The notes under the pieces were generated by a model that was not told the DNA's origin, did not search any database, and worked only from the letters and a program-made list of their open reading frames with translations. Positions 35,430-45,959 of a stretch of DNA of 64,000 nucleotides are shown piece by piece. Made by a program: the position numbers and the translations under genes. Each line of letters begins with the position of its first letter. Within the stretch, counting starts at the first letter, position 1. Source of the DNA: Malaya genurostris. Lineage: Eukaryota > Arthropoda > Insecta > Diptera > Culicidae. Location of the stretch: the NCBI RefSeq assembly GCF_030247185.1, contig NC_080572.1, forward strand, positions 176,418,866 to 176,482,865, given 5' to 3'.

Positions 35430-36240
35430 TTGTTGTACGTATTAACGTATTTGTTGTTCGTTTTGAAATGTTTTTTTAATCATTTGTAAACGATTTGTTT
35501 TAGTCTTGGTAAGAGGTAAAATTCTTGGGCCTTGAGTTGTGAAATGAAAACTGCGAAAAATTTGCCCGCGGAAAAGTTGAACATGCTCGTTTTCTTCTGT
35601 TCAATTAGACTGTTTCATCGTGTGATTTCATGATGATGAAGACATAAACCTTCGAAACGTTAACCATTAACGTGATATACATATTTTTCAAAGCAGCATC
35701 TGACTACGGAAGTTTCCTTTAAGTACTTACAAAAATTATAATTGTAAACATTTATTTTTATTTAAAAATTGAAGGTGTTGTTGTGAAAGCATTGTGAACG
35801 GTCCTTACTAAAAAAGCAATATCGGAATACTCTAACTAGGTATTGTGCATCCATTGTGCAAAAATTTAGTTCAATAAACAATAATCATTCATACACATTG
35901 TGGTGACGACTTCGGTATTTTTTTAAAAATCCCTAATTACTCTACTATTTTTTGCTCAAATTTTATGAATATGATTTTCACATCCAAAAAACTTAAGTAG
36001 CCAATACGAACGGTAAAATAAAATCTATTTTTTTTTACATATAAATTGTGTTAGCCAAAAGTTGAATTCATATTTTCTCATGAATCATTTCATCAGTAAT
36101 TGTTAATTCATTAACTGCCAATGAAAAGTTTTGGGTTTTGTTAAAATGTCATACTGAAGTATTTTGTATATGTTTGTTCATTGAAATCAATAATCTACCA
36201 TATATCACAGATTATCACACAAACTTGATAATTTTCGAAA
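35430..36240. other. grh intron, no recognised feature
   Basis: AT-rich, with no supported element or exon. Confidence 0.4.
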
Positions 36241-36960
36241 TTAAAATTTCAAATTTCACCTACTCGTCAAAATTGTCGAATCTTTGACTTGACTTCTGTC
36301 AACAAGGTTTTCACAGGCTTCTCTTCCTTGGTTTTGTAAGCCTTTGTTCACTTCTGTTTGAGGATTTGAACCGATTTTTACTCACTTCTCATTTTCCGAT
36401 AATCAGTCTTCATTGTTGCCCAACAATGGTCGATTAGTTTGAGCTCGGGACAGTTTGCCGGATAAATTTCAAAAGGTATCATATTACAGTTATTTTCATC
36501 GTATCATTTTTCGTCACTGACGAGTAGTGACAGGAAGCCAAATCGACCAAAAACAGGGTGTTTTAGAAATGCTGCTTTAGAAGTATAGACGTTTCTGAAG
36601 GCTCTTCTAGGTTTCACTGTTAATATTCCTGAATGACACAAATGGTTGGCTGATTCCACTGCATGTACAGATGGCATTCGAAACGAGATATTTTTACGCA
36701 TTTTTTCTCCTCGTGGAATTTATACTATAGGCTTTGTTTGTCATTCGTCGTGTAGAATTTATCCTACATGGAATTCGTGAAAAGTCAGTCGTTTGGTTTG
36801 TAGAAAATTGTTCACTGTTTTTTGCTTCACTAACAGCAAGAAATTCTCACAAGTGACGTGACAAAATATTTTTTCGAACACGCTTTAGTTTTCTGGGAAA
36901 AAATATCTCGTGTTCGTTACACACAAAGTCACATGAAATAATTGGATGTAATATTTTTCC
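36240..36960 (-). pseudogene. Tc1-type (IS630 superfamily) transposase relic 2
   Basis: On the minus strand, after several frameshifts: KSLQKRLYF, KTPCFWSIWLPV (the family has PTLFWPDLASCHYS), then MIPFEIYPANCPELKLIDHC followed by WATMKTDYRK (the family has MNPPNCPELRPIEKFWAIMK, holding the last catalytic acidic residue), and a C-terminal VKTLLTEVKSKIRQF. Multiple stops; non-functional. Same family as 16320-16680 and 55760-56560. Confidence 0.75.
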
Positions 36961-37039
36961 ATCACGCGCAACAAGGATCATATATCTCAGTCTGAGAAAG
37001 TCGCAGGCTATAAATATCAGTTTGAAAAATATATTTTGT

Positions 37040-39377
37040 TTTGAATCGCTATTCTCGAAAATCTCGCGTTTCGGTTATCGTCCCATCTCCACAGTCAATC
37101 AAAATCATCGACCGAAAAGATATTTTTTTAAATACCAATCCGCGGTTCGTCGTTTCGCAGCCGGAGCAATCGCGCCACAATGCAACGCTAATGCGCATTC
37201 ATATCTGCCGTCTGCCATTCAGCCGTCATCGGCCATCATCGAAGCTGGCGGTGGCGTCGGTCGTGCTTGTTTTCGCACGCGATGCAGCTGGCGCGGTGGG
37301 GCCAAAACTGCAGGTAGGTAGGTAGCTAGGTAGGTAATGTTGCACGAATCTCCTTCCCAAGCCAGTCAATAATGCCGATGACGGCGGGGAGGCACGGCCG
37401 CCGCCGGACCCGGCAGCGAACGCGAAATTGTCAAAGCAGATGCGAATGTGCGCGCGCATTATTATTCATACGGTTTTGTATTGTAATGAATTTTCCTCGG
37501 CGGAACCATTTCGGACAGCGAAAAAAAGGTGCATACATACATGGGAAATAACGGCTGAGCTTCATCTGCGATTCCGGTAGAAAAATTAGTGGAGTATCAA
37601 ATTTTTGCGGGATGTCATTTTGACAGCGTGGAATAAACAAATTCACTTGTTATGCGGACGACGTAAAATAATTGATCTATGATACCAATTATCCGGAGAA
37701 TTGAATCGAAGAGCGGGTAGGGAAAAAGAGACGGTGAAACGACATTGACTCGGGGATAAAAAAAAGTCGGAGATTGGTTTGCTCGTGAAGCGGATCGAAG
37801 ACGATCGTCACTCGGCATTCGCCACTCCAATGAATAATGGAGGGATGCATGTACATATCGTTATAATATAGATTATGATTATCTTTATGTTTATTTTATG
37901 TATGTGCTTTTTTTTTGCTTCTCAGGATGTCACTATATTTTTGCGGGTTTGGGATTTTATGAAAAATGCTTATTTGTAGGCCTGGACGTTATTTATTCTG
38001 GATTCTTTGGGGTCTCTCTGTCTCTCTCGCAAAAGAAGTACGGTTGTTAGTGGTACGATTTATTTCACCTGGTGGACCGAACAGGCGGATCGAGTGTGGG
38101 TTTCCAACCGCGCGCGCGCAAAAAAAAGAAAGAACACCAACGAAGTTTACGGAAAGAGTCACGCTAACGTTCGGGCCTGAAACTGATTTGTTTTCCATAT
38201 GATTTACTCTCCGCTCCCCGTAATAAGATAAGCCTTTATCCGTTCTGTGGGCCGGGTGTTTTGGTGTACGTTATAAATATAATATTGTAATTTTTGTGTG
38301 ATCCTCCGCAGCAAAGAGAACTGGATCATGTCAGCGTTAGTCAGCTAGCGAAGGAATATCGAAAAGGAAATCATTAAAGTAGATTTAAATGTAAATATGG
38401 CTGCCACTGGCCGACCGATGCACCGATGTGGCGTTTCTCCTCCCCTTCGTGCCCACCGTTCGAAAATAGATCACTTCCTATGGGGACACATCGAACTGCC
38501 ACTGGCTGAGTGGTGAGTACATGGTCTAGACGGCACAACGACAACGATGACGGTCGTTATCGGATCAACGGTCATGAACTGGTCGGGTTCGGAACAAGTG
38601 CTCCACTGGTAACGGTTCCCATTTTCCGCTGTGCCATTAAAATGGTATCAAATCAGCACACATAGCGCAGTGCGATAATAGTGCAATTAAATTGCAATTA
38701 AATTCTTTTTCGTTACACACAACGGTTTTTTTTCTCACAAAGTACACCGGGTGAACAAGTGCATCGGGATACTTATTAATCCCAGCGCCACCAGACAAAC
38801 TAACTTCCCGGGCCGCTGCCTTTTATCTTAAGCTGTTGTTGCTGTCCTCGCATAGGCGAAGGTATGCCATTCATTGAAGAATCGGTTCAAATCCGTCTTC
38901 CCGCTCAAGCGGCCGTTGAAAGAAGATTAAATTTCAATTAGCAAGCCTCTTTCATATGCTCTCGATTTAGCGCCCTTCTTCGGAGAAATACGTTAAGCCG
39001 GGCGAGAAAAGGTACATTTGTCTTAATCCATCAAGCAGGGAACAGAGTGAGCAAACGAATGAACGAACGAACGAAAGAACGAGAATTTTAGGTCGGTTAA
39101 AGATTGAGCATAAGAAGCAGCGCAAAAGGTTTTACTCCTACAATGTAATCAAATGCACTTGAGCAAAAGTGTATTTTGTTCCTAAATAAGGGATTCGACT
39201 TCGAATTACAAATGGGTTTTAATAAAATTGGTTGAAATCACACCTAATTACGGCTGTCAGCACAAACCGGCCGCCGGCTATTCTCTTTTGACGCACGAAG
39301 CGCCGCTTTGCCGCCCTGATAACTGTCCACTCGAAGTCGGTGGAAAGAAAACAAAGTCAGAGATTGAGGGTACTTAC
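37040..39377. other. Single-copy GC-rich intron stretch next to the exon cluster
   Basis: Holds no recognised exon or element. Short GTAG (37313-37337) and AACG (39054-39083) microsatellites are present. Several overlapping open frames (37022-37459, both strands) reflect GC content and have no resemblance to known proteins. Candidate regulatory DNA by position only. Confidence 0.4.
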
Positions 39378-39872
39378 ATTTTTGGTATTTGCACTTTATC
39401 GGCGTCATTTTGCCGTCCAAAATCGTGCCACGGTCGGGACCTGGGCGGAGCTGCCGCACTGCCAATCGAGGTCGTTGGACTGTTCTGGCCACCGTTGACC
39501 GTCAGGTTTCGCTGCAGGCTAGCGACCGATGCCGGTATGGCGCTGGAGTTTGGATCCAGCAAACCGGTCGGTGCCTGGCATAGTTCTGTATAATCGAAGG
39601 ACGGTTGTACATTATTCTGATCTCTGGGAGTAATAGCATCAGCACCAATACCCGAATCAGGACTGGGAAGATCCACGGTTAGGCCGGCGGAGGTGATGGT
39701 TTTGGTGTAGATCGAACCTGTCTTGGACGAGTAGCGACCCTCATACGTGGTTGCTGGCTGTGGTCCGTCTGAATCCGCCGTACCGTAAATTGTACGGGCC
39801 GGGGCATAGCCCTGCGGATCAAAGTACTCGCGATATGGGTACTGCTCGGCGATAAACGCCGCTCCGCTTGGT
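39378..39872 (-). CDS. grh: grainyhead exon, large exon of the N-terminal regulatory region
   Basis: The largest exon (495 nt), coding residues 78-241 with split Gly-77 and Ile-242. Visible stretches include the acidic/Ser-rich VDLPSPDSGIG, then ITPRDQNNVQPSFDYTEL, NSPTTSIG and the C-terminal PRSRPWHDFGRQNDADKVQI. These match the conserved linker just before the DNA-binding domain of dipteran Grainyhead. It is low-complexity and Ser/Thr/Pro-rich with several SP/TP dipeptides, typical of a disordered activation/regulatory region. Acceptor is CCTCTTCGACAG followed by ACCAAG; donor is AAAAT followed by GTAAGT at 39377-39372. A Met inside the exon (at 39676) is internal; the frame stays open upstream through two more exons. 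Confidence 0.95.
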
Positions 39873-39944
39873 CTGTCGAAGAGGAAAACGATATTTCAGG
39901 TAAAAACTGCTCAAACTATTTCCGCCATCAATCGAGTGACTTAC

Positions 39945-40054
39945 CCTAATCTCTGCTGGTACATTCCGTATTGGTCATAGGAGCTGGGACTGGGTGAATT
40001 TGTGTTCACATTAGAACCGGCTGTAGCGGCCGAACTAGACTGATGCGATGGACC
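39945..40054 (-). CDS. grh: grainyhead exon, Ser/Asn-rich N-terminal region
   Basis: Codes residues 41-76 plus two bases of Gly-77. It begins GPSHQSSSAATAG, runs through an Asn/Ser/Pro-rich segment and ends SYDQYGMYQQRLG; the YDQYGMYQQRLG block is conserved in dipteran Grainyhead. Acceptor is CTATTTGCAG followed by GGTCCA (start at 40054); donor is TTAGG followed by GTAAGT at 39944-39939. Only a 72-bp intron separates it from the next exon, in sharp contrast to the multi-kilobase introns downstream. Confidence 0.9.
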
Positions 40055-40282
40055 CTGCAAATAGTTGATTAACAAAGAAAAAAAAATTAATAACATTCAA
40101 CCATTCAACGGTAAGTGGGCTAACGAAGGTCCGCCAAGACCAAACGAACGATGACAATGACAGTTCCCATCGGCACCGAAATGTGAAATAATTTCTCAAT
40201 CTGATTAAAATTCAGTTTTTTTTGGTCGATATACTATCGTTAATCATCCATCCCTTGGCTAATATTTGGTAGGATCAACTAG

Positions 40283-40332
40283 GCAGTCAGTTTGTCAGTC
40301 AGTCAGTCAGTCAGTTCGTCAGACAGTCAGTC
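40283..40332. repeat. (CAGT)n microsatellite
   Basis: Imperfect tetranucleotide run of CAGT in the 806-bp grh intron. Confidence 0.9.
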
Positions 40333-40860
40333 ACTCTGGTGGACAATCGGATCCCGTTAAAATGCTCGACTTCGGGCTTGTCAATTTGGCTCGGTGCGTA
40401 TGCGTGGAAGGTTTTTGTTTATGTAAATATGCTAATTTCGGTTGTCGCTTGTGCCGCAGTGCGGAGCTATTTTAGGGAAAAGTCACTTGATGAGAAGATT
40501 GGTCTAAACCAGCTGTCACAATCGAAGCTGACAGGACAGTCCGGCCAGCACACGGATTGTCCAGCTAATTAAGGCATCAAGTAGTAGTTAAATTTGGCTA
40601 ACAAGTTTTTTTTCCTCCTGTCGGATTAGACGGTGACTTTTTGTCCCCGCGGTGTTCGGAGTATGTCCTACACGAGAAGTACGCTTATCGCAGGTGGCAC
40701 GTTCAGTTAGGCAGCAGTTCGTTTGTTTCAGCTGTCATGTGGTAACTGGAGGCGAAGGATTTGTGCGAAATGTGATCCAGCACGCAGTATCGCTTTAGCG
40801 CGTAAAGTCGCGATCATTTATTTCTAGTGAATGGAGAGTCTCTGATTAGACGTCACTTAC

Positions 40861-40980
40861 CTGTAGGTAGATCTGCGTGCTGCCGGGGGCAGCATACATG
40901 GTTTCAGCCGAGGGACTTCCAGGGCTGGGTGGAGGTTCTTTAATCTGTATCGAGGGCGACGTGGGCTGAACAACCAACAC
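40861..40980 (-). CDS. grh: grainyhead exon, Pro-rich N-terminal region (most 5' exon recognised)
   Basis: A 120-nt phase-0/phase-0 exon of 40 codons: VLVVQPTSPSIQIKEPPPSP, then GSPSAETMYAAPGS and TQIYLQ. It is Pro/Ser-rich with several SP dipeptides and joins in frame to the Ser/Asn-rich exon 806 bp away. Acceptor is CGTTTCCTACAG followed by GTGTTGG; donor is CTACAG followed by GTAAGT at 40860-40855. Because both ends are in phase 0 it could be skipped without a frameshift, so it may be a cassette exon. Recognition rests on frame and splice-site fit plus composition rather than strong conservation. The translation start lies further upstream and was not located. Confidence 0.85.
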
Positions 40981-41289
40981 CTGTAGGAAACGCAAAGAAA
41001 AACGAGAGATGATGAAAATGTAAGCTTTTGTCGTGACAGTAGGATCAAGGTGTGGATTTAGAAGAGTGCCAGCGTTTGCTACGTTGCAAGTGCTTTGATA
41101 ATGAATGGACCGAAGTGAGCGTGGATGATCCGTTCGAATGCTATCTCGTCCAGTGGAGTCAACTTATGATTTATGGAGACCCCAAATATGTGTTACAAGC
41201 TGCTGGATTTATTTTGAGATCTTTGAATGCCACTGACAACCAGACCAGGTAGTCGAAATAGATCAAAAATCTTTATATTGTTGCCGAGT

Positions 41290-41545
41290 TCAGTATTGAA
41301 ATTATTTGCCTTTCGAATCAAAAGTTGTTTTTCATTGCAAACACTCCTGGAGTGTTTTGCTCGATTTGGGCACTTTTCGTAGGAAAAAATGCACTTTCGG
41401 AGCAATTCGCGGGCAACTTTTTTGCACCCGATTTGCTTTCCGAGCAGCAAGCGTGCTAACCAATATTAAAAGTAGTGAGAAAAAAGTAGTTTAAATTTTA
41501 TAAAACTGTTTTATTGAACTGGCACCGAGCGAATGGAATCAACGA
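41290..41545. repeat. Dispersed repeat shared with 11440-11700
   Basis: Shared blocks in the same order: GTTTTTCATTGCAAACACTC, GGAGTGTTTTGCTCGATT, TGCACTTTCGGAGCAATTCG, CGGGCAACTTTTTTGCACCC, TTTCCGAGCAGC and ACTGGCACCGAGCGAATGGA. Unknown class. Confidence 0.65.
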
Positions 41546-41549
41546 AAAG

Positions 41550-42030
41550 CGTCAAAAGACAAGGCACATGTTACTGAGCTTGGATTAATAAAACATACAA
41601 CATGTCCTTAATACGTCCAATGAATTCGCTTATTGCATTTGTGAAATTATTGGACCAGGGGGAAATACTTGTAACGCAAAAAACGACTTGATTTCTAGCT
41701 AATTTTGGCACGAAAAATGTTAATGAATTCATCTTTGCACATTTTTTAAATACTTTTACGCTTCTCTATAGAATGGGAAAGAGGAAACACTTTCTTTTGA
41801 AAACTCTTGAACTGTATTCTCAAAATAAGCAGCTGTTTTTAAAATAATACATTATTTAACATTTTGCGTTTTTGGTCAATTTAAACGAATCAAGTATCAA
41901 GACTAAGTTCCAAATAACCGCGTTTTGATTGATAGTGGAACAAATAATGAGTCGTGTGTTCCACTGCGGAGATTTTTACACCGATGACACTGGAAAGTGT
42001 GGAAGCCCGAGGATAAAACTTTTTTTTCAA
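41550..42030. other. Gene-free AT-rich stretch
   Basis: Nothing supported. Confidence 0.35.
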
Positions 42031-42039
42031 ACTGTGTAA

Positions 42040-42172
42040 ATGTACACGATTTTGCACGCATGAATTATTATTGTATGCAGGCTCGAACGCAAGAGTCCAT
42101 AAGCAATTACTGGGCTGCTCAAAGCGCCTCTACAGGCGAATTGCTACTTGGTGTTCATTTTGCTAAACAACC
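42040..42172 (+). repeat. Inverted-pair repeat, left member
   Basis: GCATGAATTATTATTGTATGC, GCTCGAACGCAAGAGTC and GCTCAAAGCGCCTCTACAGG match, on the opposite strand, 43000-43135. The conserved open reading (MNYYCMQARTQES, AQSASTGELLLG) is similar in both copies (MNYHCIQARVQER, DQSASVDEMPLG), so the ancestral element may have been coding. Not recognised. Confidence 0.55.
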
Positions 42173-42999
42173 GTTAAATTTCTTACACACATTGCGATCT
42201 CTACTAGAATGACTGTTTTCCGTAAATAACACTTCATTTACCCGATCAGTCATTTAGTTTTTAAACAGTGTTCAGCAATAATTTTATCTAGATCAATTAA
42301 TTTTTTTTATTTACAAATTTATACCGGGAGAAAATATCTAAGAATTATAGTTACTAAATAAGAATTAGGAAACAAAAATGCTAGGAGTCGCGGAAAGATT
42401 GGCAAACTTGATAGTTTCCGGGAAATGATGCTTCAAATACAGTTATCTATAATCTCACCCAATTATGATGATACTTTATAACTTTAGTAAACTCGTCAGT
42501 TTTGACAATACATTTGTTATTTTTTTCTTTGCTTATATTATGCGAAAATTTTCACGAATTTATTGATCTGAATTTATCGATGTGATTGATAGCATACGAG
42601 GAAGCCTGAATTCTTGAAGCTGTTAGGTTGAAATTCTACTAAAATGTACTCGTCCTACGATACGGTTTCCACAGCTCAAAACCGCTGTTTTAATCTACCT
42701 AGGGGTGCAACAATGTCTTTCTCATGATCTCATAGAAGTGTAGTCGATATTTTCGACTGAATATCGCCATAATCAAAGTCATTAGTTATGCCATCTACCA
42801 ATAAGATTTACAAACTTAACATTTTTTATGGGCCTGTTTATTTATATGACATTTTTTCAATTATTCCATCTGTAAATTCGGAAACGGGTGTCGGATCTGG
42901 ATGAATTTCCACAGAAATCAGTAGAACCGCAAGGCCTAACCTTTCTCGACACTAATGTCACTGCCGTGAAAAAGTCACAGAAAACAGACATCCAAGTAG

Positions 43000-43135
43000 T
43001 GATTTCAATCTGATCACCAAGTGGCATTTCGTCTACAGAGGCGCTTTGATCAGCCCAACAATCGCTTATACGCTCCTGTACTCGAGCTTGTATACAATGA
43101 TAATTCATGCATGAAAAATTGTACACAACTGTGAT
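43000..43135 (-). repeat. Inverted-pair repeat, right member
   Basis: Opposite-strand partner of 42040-42172. Flanked by a second, smaller inverted pair: CACAGAAAACAGACATCC (42976) and its inverse GAATGTCTGTTTTCTGTG (43203). Confidence 0.55.
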
Positions 43136-43176
43136 ATTTAGCGAGTTTTCACAACTGTGATATTTAGCGAGTTATG
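43126..43176. repeat. ~26-bp tandem duplication
   Basis: CACAACTGTGATATTTAGCG followed by AGTT occurs twice back to back. Confidence 0.85.
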
Positions 43177-43240
43177 CTATTTTAAAAAGTGTACACTAGT
43201 TTGAATGTCTGTTTTCTGTGATAAAGTGTCGTTAATTAAT

Positions 43241-43263
43241 TATAAATAAATAAATAAATAAAC
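43241..43263. repeat. (AAAT)n microsatellite
   Basis: Tetranucleotide run ATAAATAAATAAATAAATAA. Confidence 0.9.
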
Positions 43264-43439
43264 AAGACCTTCCATTTGAACCTAGAACTAGGGAAATCGA
43301 GTCATCTATCTTTTAGTAATCGATGTGAGTTACATTCCGGTGTCTTTGAACGGGTAAAGTGAGAATAAGTGTGTGGTCATAAATTAACAATACCTACAAG
43401 TTAGAATAATATTGAGGCCTGTTATGAAGACTCTATACC

Positions 43440-44190
43440 CTTTTTCCGTTGACAGAAGTCGAATCCGTTTAAAATTTAATAGCAGGCTATTAAACTATAA
43501 AATAGTTCATTTCAATATTAGTTAGTAGAGAACGGATAAGCATTGTTTGAGAATACGATGGGAGATCTAGTCATAAGGTTTTGATTAACATTACGCATAC
43601 TTTGGGAGCTTCAAATTGGAGACTAGTATTGCCGAAATGAATATCTTTGGTCATCAACAAACGAGTTATGCAAACTTAAAGGATGTGTTGTATTGTTCAA
43701 AGGAATTAACTTCTAATTACATTGCTACTCACTAGAACCAACTTCTTAAATTGCTGTTTTTCATACTCATCGACCTGTAATTCCTGAGCTGGAGGTTGAA
43801 ACCGGATGAAATTTGACATCAAACTAATAGAACCTTTTGACACCTTTCATTTTAACATAAAGTTGTGACAATCGATACAGGAATGTTTTAGAAAATGGAA
43901 TTGATATTTCATTCATTTTTTGCGCACCGGAAGACGAGTCCGGATAAAATTCAATAGCAGTTTTTGATAAGACTTTGAACTTAAGGTTGTAAAAATTGAT
44001 TTATCCGAGGGTGCTTTCTCATATTTTAAGTATATCTTACCCTATAACTCTGTAACCGTAAACCGGATTCGAAGCAAATTCAACAGCAGGCTTGTGGACT
44101 ACAAAATCTCGTGTTACTCGATACACTGAGAGGAATGTTATATGGTTCAAATGTCGATTGTAACAGTGATTGCATGTCTTTCTATATAAG
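43440..44190. repeat. Degenerate 'GGAAGTCGGAT' repeat array, copy with terminal module
   Basis: Units with GAAGTCGAATCCG...TTTAATAGCAGG, GAAGACGAGTCCGGATAAAA and AACCGGATTCGAAGC, followed at 44150-44190 by AACAGTGATTGCAT and CTTTCTATATAAGAAAGG, the same terminal module as at 54100-54146. A family widely seen in mosquito DNA. Confidence 0.6.
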
Positions 44191-44214
44191 AAAGGTATTT
44201 TTTTTATGAATTTA

Positions 44215-44400
44215 CCTATTATAAGTTGCACAAAAATTTACATTCAAGAACATATAAAATTGTGCGATGTGACAATTACATGACTAGAAACGCAATGAAC
44301 TAAAAATAAAACAAAAATGATAGCGAATGTGATTTGAACCGAGTAACACTGGGTCACAAAGTACGTCCGTCAATTAACTGAGTCACACAAGTACAGTCTC
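44215..44400 (-). mobile_element. SINE family S3, copy 3
   Basis: Minus-strand head with TGACTCAGTTAATTGACGG (A-box side) and CGGTTCAAATC (B box); tail shared with copies at 915 and 25215. Confidence 0.65.
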
Positions 44401-44867
44401 ATATTCGTTTTTCTACTGTCTTATTCGTAAATGACCGCATCCAGAACAAACCAAGAGAGACGAAACATTTTCGTCGCTTATTAAAATAAAAGAGAGTATA
44501 ATTGCCAATGTCACTCGTTTCTCTATGACAAGACGGTACCAAACTAACGTCTGCAGGGAGAATCAGTAGAATTTCAATTCTCATTCTTTCGTCGATATAT
44601 TCAGAATCAGTGACGTTCGGCTATAAAGAGTGTTCAAAATAAAATAAATCAAAATAATTACTCCCCAGAACCAAAATCGCTATAGATTCGAGGACCAACA
44701 GGTAATCATTGCGAATCGTATTCTGTCATTATCGATTTTGAAAGTTTCGGTTGAATATCGATACTGCACAGAAAACGATTTTCACTGAAAACCGAAAATG
44801 ACTGAAAGGGCAAAAGAAAAAAAGAACACAATTTTTTTCATAGTTTGCAAGCGTAACTGAGAGTGAC

Positions 44868-44916
44868 AATTGGCTTGTAAGACCAGTGCCATATGCATTG
44901 AACCGCCAAATGATGG
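44868..44916 (-). mobile_element. SINE family S2, tRNA-like head fragment
   Basis: TTGGCGGTTCAATGCATATG on the minus strand, followed by CACTGGTCTTACAAGCCAAT, matches the head of the complete S2 copy only 130 bp away. The body is missing. Confidence 0.6.
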
Positions 44917-45043
44917 TTGAGTGGTTAAACAAAATTCATACAATAACATTTGCGAGCCGAGTATAAATTACAATCGAACCCTGTAAGACTCATTCAAATG
45001 CGACATAAAATCGAGTTAGGTTTATATGAACTGTATTTGGAAT

Positions 45044-45231
45044 GTACCGGGTTGGCGGTTCAATGCATAGGGCACTGGTTTCACAAGCCAGTGGTCGTAT
45101 GTTTGAGCCTCGACCTGGAAGGATTCTTAGTGTCAGTAGTACTAGCCATGCAAAGATCCTGTACGGGCTGCGAAGTCAGTTGAAACAAAAAGGTAAAATT
45201 CCACAAAAGGGATGTAATGCCAAAGACTTTG
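45044..45231 (+). mobile_element. Complete tRNA-related SINE (family S2) with 13-bp target duplications
   Basis: Perfect direct repeats CTGTATTTGGAAT at 45031-45043 and 45232-45244 flank the element. The head GGCGGTTCAATGCATAGGGC followed by a B-box-like GTATGTTTGAGCC suggests an RNA polymerase III promoter of tRNA origin. The body has CTGGAAGGATTCTTAGTGTC and CCACAAAAGGGATG. There is no long A tail. Related copies: 31818-32023, 44868-44916, 5613-5735. Confidence 0.9.
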
Positions 45232-45439
45232 CTGTATTTGGAATAAGGTAAACTATAAAATTGAACAACCTATTCGAAAGATCTACAAGAAACCAAATAA
45301 AACTGCTGAACAATTCATTTGATCCAGTTCGCTTTCGCGTCTCGTTCGGTACAGTCATACGCAGCTTGTGATTCGACGTCATTAACATAGAGCAGGCTAG
45401 TGCTGTGAACAATATGATTTTTGATGGAAAAAATTATCG

Positions 45440-45909
45440 ACAAAAAATCATTTTGACAAGACATTTGAATGTTTAATAACTCCGCCGTTTATCAGCCGAT
45501 TTTGAAAAATGAACAAGTTTTATTTAGGGAACACAATGCCATTTATTGACAACTATTTCTGAATACAAAATCACTCAGAATACATTATCGATTAGCTACA
45601 TTTGACATACATAAAGCGGCCCTTTTTTGAGTGTTTTGCATTGTATTTGACCACGTTACACATTTGCCAAACTTACTCTTCAAATGTCTCCCATATTTTG
45701 TTACGATAAGGACGCACAGTTTTCCCAGTTGAACGATTGTTTTCAATGTTCATCGTTACAATTTGAGACCGCTGGTTTTGGCGTAAAACGATCCATGACC
45801 AAAATGGCAATGACTGACGTTTAAGAATCAGGCTGTGTTGTCAAAGTCGGCTGAAAAACGGAGAAACAATTCAACATTTCAATAGGTTCTGTCTAGATGG
45901 CGCACTCTG
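45440..45909 (-). mobile_element. Eroded IS630/mariner-type element with CAGAGTGCGCC end
   Basis: On the minus strand it starts CAGAGTGCGCCATCTAGAC with TA adjacent (45910-45911), then an ATG at 45796 opening MDRFTPK, a 1-nt shift, QRSQIVTMNIENNRSTGKT and VRPYRNKIWETFEE, which resembles the N-terminus of mosquito IS630-type transposases. The remainder is deleted, and the far end (AATAACTCCGCCGTTTATC block) is eroded. Confidence 0.6.
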
Positions 45910-45959
45910 TATTCGAAGATTCAAGTCTTTAAGTCGATAGACGGAGATATTCTTTTGGT

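Larger units (their letters stand above)
9354..40980 (-). other. grh: grainyhead gene (partial; six internal coding exons and their introns)
   Basis: Span of the six recognised grainyhead exons, transcribed right to left. Grainyhead is a nuclear sequence-specific transcription factor of the CP2/LSF family; in insects it controls epidermal barrier, wound-response and neuroblast genes and binds sites like AACCGGTT. Exon lengths are 120, 110, 495, 163, 112 and 95 nt (1095 nt, 365 codons). Introns inside the span are 806, 72, 9118, 15374 and 5162 bp, all GT-AG. Junction phases are 0, 2, 2, 0 and 1, and every split codon resolves to the residue expected from the family (Gly, Ile, Asp). The reading ends in phase 0 at 9354 with a good donor, so at least one more exon lies beyond base 1. 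The start codon was not found to the right up to 64000. Five introns are loaded with transposon debris, but no exon is interrupted. Confidence 0.93.

Noticed and set aside
37022..37325. Overlapping 94-99-codon open frames next to the grh exon cluster
   Set aside because: No homology and both strands open; GC-content effect.
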